Shown in pieces: positions 17,007-25,261 of a stretch of 64,000 nt of DNA. This DNA is from Nocardia alni (GTDB lineage Bacteria; Actinomycetota; Actinomycetes; Mycobacteriales; Mycobacteriaceae). Numbering within the stretch: the stretch's first letter is position 1; the number at the start of each line of letters is the position of its first letter. Under the pieces are notes generated by a model that saw only the letters and a list, made by a program, of their open reading frames with translations, was not told where the DNA came from and ran no database searches. A program made the position numbers and the translations under genes. The DNA is taken from positions 41,029 to 105,028 of the forward strand of contig NZ_JAGPOX010000010.1 of the NCBI RefSeq assembly GCF_019038435.1, in the 5' to 3' direction.

Positions 17007-17126
17007 ATGGATATCGTGGGAATCATCGCGGTGGTGATCGTCGTGGTGGCGGTCGTATGCGGCGCGGCGGTCGGCGTGCGGTCGATCCCTGACATGCGCC
17101 GCTACCTGCGGATGCGACGCATGTGA
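17007..17126 (+). CDS. 39-residue single-pass membrane peptide (DUF6893-like)
   Basis: ATG at 17007 with a strong AGGAAAGGAGG site 5-6 bp upstream. The peptide is almost entirely one hydrophobic helix (DIVGIIAVVIVVVAVVCGA) followed by an Arg-rich cytoplasmic end (RSIPDMRRYLRMRRM). Its stop overlaps the GTG of the maturation protease. I recall small proteins of this type (DUF6893) in actinobacterial hydrogenase loci. Since the hydrogenase has no membrane domain, this peptide is a candidate anchor or assembly factor (inference). Confidence 0.75.
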   Translation: MDIVGIIAVVIVVVAVVCGAAVGVRSIPDMRRYLRMRRM

Positions 17127-17599
17127 CGGCCCGGGTGCTGGTGGCCGGGATCGGCAACATCTTTCTCGGCGACGACGGCTTCGGCCCCGAAGTGGTGCGG
17201 CGGATGCCCCCGGCGCGCGACGGGTCCGTGCGCATCGTGGATTACGGCATCCGCGGTATGCATCTGGCCTACGACTTGCTGGAACCATGGGAGGCACTGG
17301 TACTCGTCGACGCCGTCCCGAATCGGGGCAGTCCCGGAACCCTCGAAGTGGTGCGAGCCGAACCCGACCGGGACCACCCGGCCGAGCTGGACGCGCACGG
17401 CATGGATCCGGCCGCGGTGTTCGCCGGGGTGCGGGCCCTGGGCGGCGAGATGCCGCCCACCGTGGTCGTCGGGTGTCAGGTGCTGTCGATCGCGGAAGCG
17501 ATCGGACTGACCGATCCCGTTGCGGCAGCGTTGGATCCAGCGATCGAGGCCGTGGACCGGGTGCTGGCGGACCTACGGGCGCAACGAGCGGAGGTGTGA
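17123..17599 (+). CDS. Hydrogenase maturation endopeptidase (HyaD/HupD/HoxW-like)
   Basis: 158-residue nickel-dependent protease that removes the C-terminal tail of the large subunit after nickel insertion. Family hallmarks: GIGNIFLGDDGFG near the N-terminus (metal-binding acidic residue), VLVDAV in the middle (second Asp), and a C-terminal helix. Its substrate must be the 22-residue tail of the large subunit at 12585-12650. The GTG start lies inside the stop region of the 39-residue peptide; hypC follows 3 bp after the stop. Confidence 0.92.
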   Translation: MTARVLVAGIGNIFLGDDGFGPEVVRRMPPARDGSVRIVDYGIRGMHLAYDLLEPWEALVLVDAVPNRGSPGTLEVVRAEPDRDHPAELDAHGMDPAAVFAGVRALGGEMPPTVVVGCQVLSIAEAIGLTDPVAAALDPAIEAVDRVLADLRAQRAEV

Positions 17600-17602
17600 G
17601 AC

Positions 17603-17845
17603 ATGTGCCTCGGAATCCCGGGCCGCGTCGTCGAGATCGTCGATGGCTACAACCGTCAACTAGCCCTCGTCGACGTCTCGGGCGAGAAGCGAAAGGTGAA
17701 TATCGGCCTGCTGCAAGATGATCCGGTACAGCCGGGGGAGTGGGTGATCATCCACATGGGGCTGGCGGTCGAGCGGACCGACGAGGCAGGCGCGCGGGAG
17801 GCACTGGCGGGCCTGCGACTACTGGGTCGGGGTGAGGATCCGTGA
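17603..17845 (+). CDS. hypC: HypC family hydrogenase chaperone (copy 1)
   Basis: 80 residues, starting with the invariant MCLGIPG whose Cys2 carries the Fe(CN)2CO unit in complex with HypD. Typical length and OB-like fold (VEIVDG, VNIGLL, GEWVIIHMGLAVERTDE). It starts 3 bp after the protease and its stop overlaps the ATG of a 35-codon ORF. One of two HypC-type genes here; being next to the protease, this copy may serve as the large-subunit-specific chaperone (HybG/HupF role), which is inference. Confidence 0.93.
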   Translation: MCLGIPGRVVEIVDGYNRQLALVDVSGEKRKVNIGLLQDDPVQPGEWVIIHMGLAVERTDEAGAREALAGLRLLGRGEDP

Positions 17846-17952
17846 TGGCCGGTCGCGAGGCAACGGGGTCGGCCGTTGAGCGGACCGACGTGGCTGATGC
17901 TCGCGATGGCCCGGAGGTTCCGCGACTACCGGGCCGAGGCGACGAACCATGA
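17845..17952 (+). CDS. 35-residue coupled small ORF between hypC and hypF
   Basis: ATG at 17845 lies in the hypC stop (TGATG), and the ORF's TGA lies in the hypF start (ATGA), so it is linked to both neighbours by overlap. The peptide is hydrophilic and acidic (MAGREATGSAVERTDVADA...), without recognisable motif or membrane segment. It may be a real small protein, or a translated linker that couples ribosomes from hypC into hypF. No family recognised. Confidence 0.4.
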   Translation: MAGREATGSAVERTDVADARDGPEVPRLPGRGDEP

Positions 17953-20222
17953 CGGCCGATCGCGGTCGCTGCCGACTGCTCGTGCGCGGTGTCGTGCAGG
18001 GCGTCGGATTCCGGCCGTTCGTCTACAGTACGGCTGCCGAATTGGCGCTCACCGGCAGCGTTGCCAACGACAGCGCCGGGGTGATCATCGATATCGAGGG
18101 CGCGCCCGCCGCAGTGGACGAGTTCACCGCCCGGCTGCGGCACCGGCCGCCGCCGCTGGCGGTGATCGAATCGATCGAACGCACCGAACTTCCTGTGCGC
18201 GGCGGCACCGGTTTCCGCATCGCCGGCACCACCCGTGGCGGCGGTCGCACGCTGGCATCTCCGGATGTAGCGATCTGTGCCGACTGCGCCCGCGAGCTGA
18301 TCGATCCCACCGACCGCCGGTACCGCCACCCGTTCATCAACTGCACCAACTGCGGCCCCCGATTCACGATCATCGCGAGCCTCCCGTACGACCGCGACCG
18401 GACCTCGATGGCCGATTTCGCGATGTGCGAGCGATGCGCCCGCGAGTACCACGATCCCGCCGACCGCCGCTTCCACGCCCAGCCGATCGCCTGCCCGGAC
18501 TGCGGGCCCACACTGACCTATTCCGTTCCGGGAACGGCTGATCCGCTCGCGGCCGCACGAAAGATGCTGCGCGACGGCGGAGTCATCGCGGTCAAGGGCA
18601 TCGGTGGATACCACCTGGCCTGCGCCGCGGACAACGAGGACGCGGTCGCGACCCTGCGCACCAGAAAACGCCGCGGCGACAAGCCCTTCGCCGTCATGGT
18701 CCCCGATCTGGACACCGCACGCACGATCGCGCGGATCGATGACGCCGCCGCTGCGGCACTCGGCGGCCCGCAGCGCCCGATCATGCTGCTACCGCGTGGA
18801 ACTCGAACGCTCGCGCCGTCCGTGGCCCCCGGAAACCGTGACCTCGGCGTATTACTCGCCTACACCCCACTGCACCTGCTGCTGTTCGGGCTGCCCGGCG
18901 ATCCGCCCGGCCCCGACGTTCTCGTGATGACCTCGGCCAATCTCGGCGGCGAACCGATCTGCTACACCGACGACGATGCCGCACAACGCCTTCCGGGGCT
19001 GGCCGAGGCCGTCCTCGGCCACGATCGCCGGATCCTGGTGCCCTGCGACGATTCGGTGATCCGGCTCGTCGACGGCGAGGAACTGCCGATCCGCCGCTCT
19101 CGCGGCTACGCACCACTACCGCTGTCCCTGCCGATGCCCGTCGCACCCACCGTCGCTGTCGGCGCGGACGTGAAGAACACCTGCGCGGTCGCCGACGGGC
19201 GCTACGCCTGGCTGAGCCAGCACATCGGCGACATGGACGACCTGGCCACCCTGCGCGCCTTCGAGGCCGCCGAGCGGCATCTCGAGGAGCTGACCGGAGT
19301 ACGACCGGAGCGCCTGGCCGCCGACGAGCACCCGGGCTACCGTTCCAGCGCGTGGGCCCGCCGCGCCGCCGCCGGACGGCCCGTCCACACGATTCAGCAT
19401 CACCATGCCCACATCGCCGCGGTGATGGGCGAGCACGGCCTGCCCGACACGGCAACCGTCACCGGAATCGCCTTCGACGGAACGGGGTTCGGATCCGACG
19501 GCGCGATCTGGGGCGGGGAGGTGCTCGCCGCCGGCTACAAAGGCTTCCGCCGCCTCGCGCACCTGGCCTATGTGCCGCTGCCCGGCGGAGACGCGAGCGT
19601 GCATCGGCCCTACCGGATGGCCCTTACACATCTGTACGCGGCCGGCATCGAGTGGTCGCAGTCCATTCCATCGGTGGCGGCATGCCCATCCGATGAGCGC
19701 CGGGTGCTGCTGCACCAGCTGGAAACCGGGCTGGGATGCGTGCCTACCTCGAGCATGGGCAGACTCTTCGACGCGGTGGCCTCCCTGGCCGGGGTGCGAC
19801 AGGTGGCCGACTACGAGGCCCAGGCCGCCATTGAGCTGGAGGGCCTGTCGCGCGATATCGAGCCCGGTCCCGCCTACTGCTTCGCGATCATCGGCGCGGA
19901 CTCCGAGGGAGTGTCGCGCATCGATCCCGCGCCCGTGTGCGCCGCGGTGGTGGCCGATATCGCCACCGGTGCGGGCGCGGGCCTGATCGGCGCCCGGTTC
20001 CACGCCGGCGTCGCGGACCTGATCGTCGAACTCGCGCACCGCTTCGGCGAGCCGGACGTACCGGTGGCCCTGTCCGGCGGGGTCTTCCAGAATGCCCTGC
20101 TGCTCTCGTTGGCGCGTAAAAAGCTACAGGAGAAGGGATTCCACGTCATCACCCATCGCAGAGTGCCGCCCAACGACGGCGGCCTCGCACTCGGGCAGCT
20201 GCTGGCTGCCGGGGCGCGCTGA
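17949..20222 (+). CDS. hypF: Carbamoyltransferase HypF
   Basis: 757 residues, full length. Domains in order: acylphosphatase (GVVQGVGFRPFVY, ~10-95), zinc-finger region (CADC...CTNC and CERC...CPDC, ~105-185), YrdC/Sua5 domain (~200-380; KGIGGYHLACAA, RKRRGDKPFAVM), and Kae1-like carbamoyltransferase domain (~390-757; HHHAHIAAVMGEH, GIAFDGTGFGSDG, LSGGVFQNALL). It uses carbamoyl phosphate and ATP to make the thiocarbamate on HypE that becomes cyanide of the active site. The ATG overlaps the small ORF before it. Confidence 0.96.
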   Translation: MTADRGRCRLLVRGVVQGVGFRPFVYSTAAELALTGSVANDSAGVIIDIEGAPAAVDEFTARLRHRPPPLAVIESIERTELPVRGGTGFRIAGTTRGGGRTLASPDVAICADCARELIDPTDRRYRHPFINCTNCGPRFTIIASLPYDRDRTSMADFAMCERCAREYHDPADRRFHAQPIACPDCGPTLTYSVPGTADPLAAARKMLRDGGVIAVKGIGGYHLACAADNEDAVATLRTRKRRGDKPFAVMVPDLDTARTIARIDDAAAAALGGPQRPIMLLPRGTRTLAPSVAPGNRDLGVLLAYTPLHLLLFGLPGDPPGPDVLVMTSANLGGEPICYTDDDAAQRLPGLAEAVLGHDRRILVPCDDSVIRLVDGEELPIRRSRGYAPLPLSLPMPVAPTVAVGADVKNTCAVADGRYAWLSQHIGDMDDLATLRAFEAAERHLEELTGVRPERLAADEHPGYRSSAWARRAAAGRPVHTIQHHHAHIAAVMGEHGLPDTATVTGIAFDGTGFGSDGAIWGGEVLAAGYKGFRRLAHLAYVPLPGGDASVHRPYRMALTHLYAAGIEWSQSIPSVAACPSDERRVLLHQLETGLGCVPTSSMGRLFDAVASLAGVRQVADYEAQAAIELEGLSRDIEPGPAYCFAIIGADSEGVSRIDPAPVCAAVVADIATGAGAGLIGARFHAGVADLIVELAHRFGEPDVPVALSGGVFQNALLLSLARKKLQEKGFHVITHRRVPPNDGGLALGQLLAAGAR

Positions 20223-20242
20223 GCGGAAGGAAGGAAAAGATC

Positions 20243-20551
20243 ATGTGCCTGGCAGTCCCGGGAAGAGTGCTCGAACTCTACGACCGCGACGACACTCTGA
20301 TGTCGGTGGTCGATTTCGGCGGCGTACACAAAGACGTCTGCCTGCAATATATTCCGGATGCCGACGTGGGCGACTACGTCGTCGTCCATGTCGGCTTCGC
20401 CATTCAGCGTCTCGACGAGGAGTCGGCGCTGCGCACGCTGGCCGAGTTCGAACATCTCGGCGTGCTGAAGGAGGAGTTCGGCGACGGGTTCGCTCGCGCG
20501 GCCCGCCAGGCCGGGCTGCCCGATCCCACTGCTCCGTCCTCGCGACAATGA
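20243..20551 (+). CDS. hypC: HypC family hydrogenase chaperone (copy 2)
   Basis: 102 residues beginning MCLAVPG with the functional Cys2. About 20 residues longer than copy 1 at the C-terminus (LKEEFGDGFARAARQAGLPDP...). AAGGAAGGAAAAG precedes the ATG. It sits directly before hypD, its partner in the Fe(CN)2CO scaffold complex, so this copy is the better candidate for the general HypC-HypD chaperone. Confidence 0.93.
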   Translation: MCLAVPGRVLELYDRDDTLMSVVDFGGVHKDVCLQYIPDADVGDYVVVHVGFAIQRLDEESALRTLAEFEHLGVLKEEFGDGFARAARQAGLPDPTAPSSRQ

Positions 20552-20560
20552 GGTGAACCG

Positions 20561-21673
20561 ATGAAATACCTGGACGAATTCAGCAATCCCGAGCTGGCCC
20601 AGCGCCTGCTCGAACGCATCCGCGCCACCACGACGCGACGGTGGGCCATCATGGAAGTCTGTGGCGGCCAAACACATTCGATCATCCGTCACGGCATCGA
20701 TCAGCTGCTGCCCGATCAGATCGAGATGATCCACGGCCCGGGCTGTCCGGTATGCGTCACGCCGCTCGAGATCATCGACAAGGCGCTGGAGATCGCCGCG
20801 CAACCCGGGGTGATCTTCTGCTCCTTCGGCGACATGCTGCGTGTGCCCGGCAGTTCCAAGGATCTGTTCCGGGTCAAGAGCGAGGGCGGCGATGTGCGCG
20901 TGGTGTATTCACCACTGGACGCGCTCACCATCGCCGGACAGAATCCGGACAAGCAGGTGGTGTTCTTCGGCATCGGATTCGAGACCACCGCCCCCGCCAA
21001 CGCGATGACGGTGTTCCAGGCGCAGCGACTGGGTATCGAGAACTTCTCGCTGCTGGTCTCGCACGTCCTGGTTCCGCCGGCCATCGCCGCCATCATGGAA
21101 TCACCGGACTGCCGGGTGCAGGCGTTCCTCGCCGCCGGGCATGTCTGCTCGGTGATGGGTACAAATGAGTATCCACCGCTGGCGGAGAAATACCGGGTTC
21201 CGATGGTGGTCACCGGATTCGAGCCCCTGGATATCCTCGAGGGCATCCGGCGCACGGTGATTCAGCTGGAGGAGGGTCGCCACGAGCTGGAGAACGCCTA
21301 TCCGCGTGCGGTGTCGGCCGCGGGCAATCCGGCCGCGCAGGCGATGCTCGAGGACGTGTTCGAGGTGACCGATCGGGCCTGGCGCGGCATCGGCGTGATT
21401 CCGCGCAGTGGGTGGCGGTTGTCGCCGCGGTACCGCGACTACGACGCCGAATACCGGTTCAGCGTGCAGGACGTGCACACCGAGGAGTCTTCGATCTGCC
21501 GCTCCGGCGAGGTGCTGCAGGGGCTGATCAAGCCGACCGACTGCGCGGCGTTCGGCACCAAGTGCACGCCCCGTAATCCGTTGGGCGCCACCATGGTGTC
21601 CTCCGAAGGAGCCTGCGCCGCCTACTACCTGTACCGGCGGCTGGATCAACCCGCGGAGGTGGCTCATGCTTGA
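20561..21673 (+). CDS. hypD: Hydrogenase formation protein HypD
   Basis: 370-residue scaffold for assembling Fe(CN)2CO with HypC and HypE. Landmarks: [20 protein letters not shown] (redox and Fe-site cysteines), [31 protein letters not shown], and the C-terminal [4Fe-4S] ligands in [21 protein letters not shown] and EGACAAYY. Full length. It overlaps hypE by 8 bp. Confidence 0.96.
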   Translation: MKYLDEFSNPELAQRLLERIRATTTRRWAIMEVCGGQTHSIIRHGIDQLLPDQIEMIHGPGCPVCVTPLEIIDKALEIAAQPGVIFCSFGDMLRVPGSSKDLFRVKSEGGDVRVVYSPLDALTIAGQNPDKQVVFFGIGFETTAPANAMTVFQAQRLGIENFSLLVSHVLVPPAIAAIMESPDCRVQAFLAAGHVCSVMGTNEYPPLAEKYRVPMVVTGFEPLDILEGIRRTVIQLEEGRHELENAYPRAVSAAGNPAAQAMLEDVFEVTDRAWRGIGVIPRSGWRLSPRYRDYDAEYRFSVQDVHTEESSICRSGEVLQGLIKPTDCAAFGTKCTPRNPLGATMVSSEGACAAYYLYRRLDQPAEVAHA

Positions 21674-22745
21674 GCAGGCCGGAACACAGCCGGTGACGAT
21701 AGACGCGGGGAGCTGGGTATGCCCACTGCCGCTGCGTGATTCGCCGACCATCGTGATGGCGCACGGTGGCGGCGGCGCGATGTCGGGCGAGCTGATCGAG
21801 CACCTTTTCCTGCCCGCGTTCGGCGCTGCCGCCGACGCCGGGCTGGGCGATGCGGCGGTCATCGAAGTGGACGGCGCCCGACTGGCCTTCTCGACCGACT
21901 CGTTCGTGGTGAAGCCGCTGGTATTCCCCGGCGGCACCATCGGCGAGCTGGCCGTCAACGGCACGGTCAACGACCTCGCCATGATGGGCGCGCGGCCGCT
22001 GGTGCTGTCCACCGCATTCATCCTCGAGGAGGGCACCGCGCTGGCCGAGATCGCCCGGATCGCAGAACATCTCGGCACCGCGGCCGTCGCGGCGGGAGTG
22101 AAGCTGGTGACCGGCGATACGAAGGTCGTCGACGCCGGCCACGGAGACGGCATTTTCATCAATACCGCTGGAATCGGCGTGGTGCCCGCGGGTGTCGACA
22201 TCGAGCCGCGGCGCGCCCGGTCCGGCGACGTCGTGCTGATCAGCGGTGACATCGGTGTGCACGGCATCGCGGTGATGAGCTGCCGGGAAGGCCTCGAGTT
22301 CGGCACGACCGTACTCAGCGATTCCGCCCCGCTGCACGGCCTGGTCGCCGCGGTCCTGGACGCCGGCGCCGACATCCACGTGCTGCGCGACCCGACCCGC
22401 GGCGGTGTCGCGGCCGCGCTGAACGAGATCGCGAAACTCGCGAATGTCGGTGTACGCCTGGATGAACGAGCGCTGCCGATCCCGAGTGCCGTCCGAGACG
22501 CCTGCGGCCTGCTGGGCCTGGATCCGCTCTACGTCGCCAACGAGGGCAAAGCGGTCGCCTTCGTCGCCCCGGACGACGCCGATCGCGCACTCGAGGCGAT
22601 GCGGGCACACCCCCTCGGCGCACGAGCACAAGCGATCGGCGTCTGTGTAGACGAGCACCCCGGCATGGTGGTCGCCAGGACCGCACTCGGCGGTACCCGT
22701 GTAGTGGACCTGCCTGCGGGCGAACAACTTCCGCGAATCTGCTGA
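21666..22745 (+). CDS. hypE: Carbamoyl dehydratase HypE
   Basis: 359 residues of the PurM/AIR-synthetase fold. [13 protein letters not shown] begins the ATP-binding core, with [15 protein letters not shown] and [16 protein letters not shown]. It ends in PRIC, the conserved terminus whose Cys receives carbamate from HypF and is dehydrated with ATP to thiocyanate. The start overlaps hypD. Last of the contiguous hyp genes before a 372-bp gap. Confidence 0.96.
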   Translation: MLEQAGTQPVTIDAGSWVCPLPLRDSPTIVMAHGGGGAMSGELIEHLFLPAFGAAADAGLGDAAVIEVDGARLAFSTDSFVVKPLVFPGGTIGELAVNGTVNDLAMMGARPLVLSTAFILEEGTALAEIARIAEHLGTAAVAAGVKLVTGDTKVVDAGHGDGIFINTAGIGVVPAGVDIEPRRARSGDVVLISGDIGVHGIAVMSCREGLEFGTTVLSDSAPLHGLVAAVLDAGADIHVLRDPTRGGVAAALNEIAKLANVGVRLDERALPIPSAVRDACGLLGLDPLYVANEGKAVAFVAPDDADRALEAMRAHPLGARAQAIGVCVDEHPGMVVARTALGGTRVVDLPAGEQLPRIC

Positions 22746-22760
22746 CGGTTCGTCGAGCAG

Positions 22761-23117
22761 GTGACGGGGGAAGGAGGTGGATGCGAGAGCTCGGTCCGTG
22801 GATCTGCTGATTGGCTCGTGGAGAAGAGGAGCGAGGATGCGAATGGCGGGACCTGGTGGTGGATCTGATTGCGTTCGGCCGACTCTCTGTTGATCGAGTC
22901 GTTTGAGCGGAAGTTCCGGCGGGGCACGGGATTCGGTGCCGGATCAGCTGGTAGGCAGGATTCGGACGTGCTGACCGGGTGGTCGAGGTGAGAAGGGTCT
23001 GCCGGCAGACGCGTCGAGAGGTGACGGGGATGCAGGAGGTGAGACAGCGGCGGATCTGGCGGCAAGCGAACGGGTTCCGTGGATCTGCTGACCGGGTTGG
23101 CCAGGGAGGGAACACCG
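22761..23117 (+). repeat. Gene-free gap with an imperfect ~280-bp direct duplication
   Basis: No supportable CDS in the gap 22746-23117. Blocks recur in order: GTGACGGGG (22761 and 23021), CCGTGGATCTGCTGA (22796 and 23077) and GGAGCGAGGATGCGGATGGCGG-like DNA (22828 and 23121). The second set runs into the start of the nickel permease. The first set may therefore be an older, decayed copy of its 5' region. Confidence 0.6.
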
Positions 23118-24218
23118 ATGGGAGCGAGGATGCGGATGGCGGTGAGGCGGGTGTGGTCGGGATACGATTCCGGTCGGCGGCGGGCTGTCCTCGGGATGAT
23201 CGCCACCGTCGCTGCTCTGCATCTGGCGGGCTGGGGGATGTTGTTCGCCCTGGTGGTGCCCGGGCATTACGCGGTTTTCGGCGCCGGACTCGGTCTCACC
23301 GCTTACACCCTGGGCGTGCGGCATGCCTTCGATGCCGACCATATCGCCGCCATCGACAACACCACGCGGAAGCTGGTGGCCGACAACGGGAAACCGATGA
23401 CTGCCGGATTCTGGTTCTCGCTGGGGCATTCCACGGTGGTATTCGTCATGGTGTTCGCGCTCGGGCTCGGCGTGCGGGCCCTGGCCGGCGGTATCGAGGA
23501 CGGAAATTCGGGCCTTCGACGCTGGACCGGCGTCCTCGGCACGGGTGTTTCGGCCGGCTTCCTGTTGCTGCTCGGGCTGCTGAACCTGGTGTCGCTCATG
23601 GGGATCGCGGGGGTGCTGCGCGCGCTGCGTCACGGTCGCTGCGATGAGCGCGAACTGGAGCGGCGGCTCGAGTCGCGTGGGGCGCTCGCGCGAATGGTGG
23701 CGCCGCTGCTGCGCGCGGTGCGTTCGCCGCGGCGGATGTATCCGATCGGCTTGCTGTTCGGGCTCGGATTCGACACCGTCACCGAGGTGGGACTGCTGGT
23801 GCTCGCGGGTGGCGCGGCGGCTACGGGCATGCCGTGGTACGCGATCGTCGTTCTGCCCCTGCTGTTCTCGGCGGGGATGGTGCTGTTCGACTCGCTCGAC
23901 GGCGCGTACATGAACTACGCCTACGGCTGGGCCTTCGCCGAACCGATCCGCAAGATCTACTACAACCTGGTCGTGACCGGGCTTTCGGTAGCCGTCGCCC
24001 TGCTCATCGGCGGCCAGGAGATCATTTCCCTGCTGGCCGGGCGGTGCGGCATCGGCTCCGGCCCGCTGGCCTGGATCGCGGGCCTGAATCTGGGCTCGAT
24101 GGGCCTGATCGTGGTGGCGCTGTTCCTCGGCACCTGGCTGCTGGCCCTGGCGGTGTGGCGGTATGGGCATGTCGAGCGGCGGTGGCGCGTCGGGCGGACC
24201 TCGGGGGCGGCATCGTGA
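23118..24218 (+). CDS. NiCoT-family nickel/cobalt permease (HoxN/NixA type)
   Basis: 366-residue polytopic membrane protein with about eight helices. The family signature is RHAFDADHIAAIDNTTRKL in helix 2, with GFWFSLGHSTVVF and LFGLGFDTVTEV supporting. It brings in nickel for the hydrogenase. I chose the ATG at 23118 (AGGGAGGG upstream) over the GTG at 23079. The stop overlaps the ATG of the DUF6390 gene. The 5' flank lies in the duplicated stretch described above, so this gene may have its own promoter there. Confidence 0.92.
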   Translation: MGARMRMAVRRVWSGYDSGRRRAVLGMIATVAALHLAGWGMLFALVVPGHYAVFGAGLGLTAYTLGVRHAFDADHIAAIDNTTRKLVADNGKPMTAGFWFSLGHSTVVFVMVFALGLGVRALAGGIEDGNSGLRRWTGVLGTGVSAGFLLLLGLLNLVSLMGIAGVLRALRHGRCDERELERRLESRGALARMVAPLLRAVRSPRRMYPIGLLFGLGFDTVTEVGLLVLAGGAAATGMPWYAIVVLPLLFSAGMVLFDSLDGAYMNYAYGWAFAEPIRKIYYNLVVTGLSVAVALLIGGQEIISLLAGRCGIGSGPLAWIAGLNLGSMGLIVVALFLGTWLLALAVWRYGHVERRWRVGRTSGAAS

Positions 24219-24955
24219 TGGGGGTGAGCGGGCCGCAGCTGTTCGCGCGCTACGCATACGCTCCCAACGCCCTGGGGTACTGCGGTCCCGCCGACGCCTC
24301 GGCTCTGGCCGACGGAACCGACACCGAGATCCGGACCGTGGCACGCCGCTTCTCGGGTGTGTGGCCGTACCTGCGGGTGCTGTCGTCGATGACCGCAATC
24401 GCCGATCCGCTCGACCCGCGCCTGGTCGAATCCTATTGGCTCGGTGGAGGAATCGGCGACGATCTCGATCCCGGAACATTCCTGTCGAACCTCCTCGCGC
24501 TCATCGGCCCGCTCGCGGGAGGGTATTGGCAGCACCTGACCACGGACCTGTCGCAGGAAGCATCTGCCAATCACAGCTTCCACGTCCTGGGCATCTATCC
24601 GTGGACTCGCCTGCTGGGCCGAGGCCGCGACGACCTGCCGTTGCACGTCCTCGACAATTGCCGGATCGCCTGGGCACGGGTCTGCGAACGCGACGGAACG
24701 ACCTTGACGATCCAGGGCAGTGGTTTGCAGTGGGACGGCTACCACCTGTCCTTGTCCGAACAGCCCGCACGCCTGATCCAGATGACCCCGGCGGCGAACG
24801 ACCACATCGCGATCGGCGACGATATCGCCTTGCACTGGGACCATATCTGCGGCCGCCTCGATGCCGCCCAGCTCACCCGGTTGACCATCAGCACCACTCA
24901 TCAGCTCGAGGCGACCAACCGACGCCTTGACGATGCCCGTGCTCGCCTCCGGTAA
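24218..24955 (+). CDS. DUF6390 family hydrogenase-associated protein
   Basis: 245 residues, soluble, beginning MGVSGPQLFARYAYAPNALGYCGPADA; remembered as DUF6390, common at the end of actinobacterial hydrogenase loci. No cofactor motif I can assign; a few conserved-looking His/Trp (GYWQHL, NHSFHVLGIYPW, DNCRIAWARV). The ATG sits in the permease stop. It closes the hydrogenase cluster. Function unknown. Confidence 0.8.
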   Translation: MGVSGPQLFARYAYAPNALGYCGPADASALADGTDTEIRTVARRFSGVWPYLRVLSSMTAIADPLDPRLVESYWLGGGIGDDLDPGTFLSNLLALIGPLAGGYWQHLTTDLSQEASANHSFHVLGIYPWTRLLGRGRDDLPLHVLDNCRIAWARVCERDGTTLTIQGSGLQWDGYHLSLSEQPARLIQMTPAANDHIAIGDDIALHWDHICGRLDAAQLTRLTISTTHQLEATNRRLDDARARLR

Positions 24956-25108
24956 CTGCTGTCGAATTATTCGATTGGCCCCGTCGGGTATGACGGCCCT
25001 CGGCCAGGTCGTGGCATGGCCGAGGGGATCGGATGAAGGAGGTATGGCGGTCGAAGTCCTCGCGCTCGCGGAACGTTGCGCCGAAATGGCGTGGGTGCGG
25101 CGGCCACG

Positions 25109-25252
25109 ATGATGCCGGCACTCGAGCCCGGATACCGCAGCATCGACACCGTGGCGGCCTACTCCAACGAGACCGAGGTCGGTACGGCGGTGCGTAAATC
25201 CGGCCTGCCCTGCCGCCCGAGCTGTGGGAATGTTGTCGGCCGGGGTGGCTAG
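25109..25252 (+). pseudogene. Aldo/keto reductase N-terminal fragment
   Basis: The frame reads [20 protein letters not shown] then [11 protein letters not shown], matching the conserved AKR block that carries the catalytic Asp and Tyr (GYRxIDTAxxYxNE). It runs into unrelated residues and stops after 47 codons, with neither the TIM-barrel remainder nor an N-terminal strand. A decayed remnant. The flanking 24956-25108 shows no gene. Confidence 0.65.
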
Positions 25253-25261
25253 GGTGGCCTG

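Noticed and set aside
22944..24479. 511-codon minus-strand open frame
   Set aside because: Antisense to the nickel permease, low-complexity Arg/His/Pro content, no motif.
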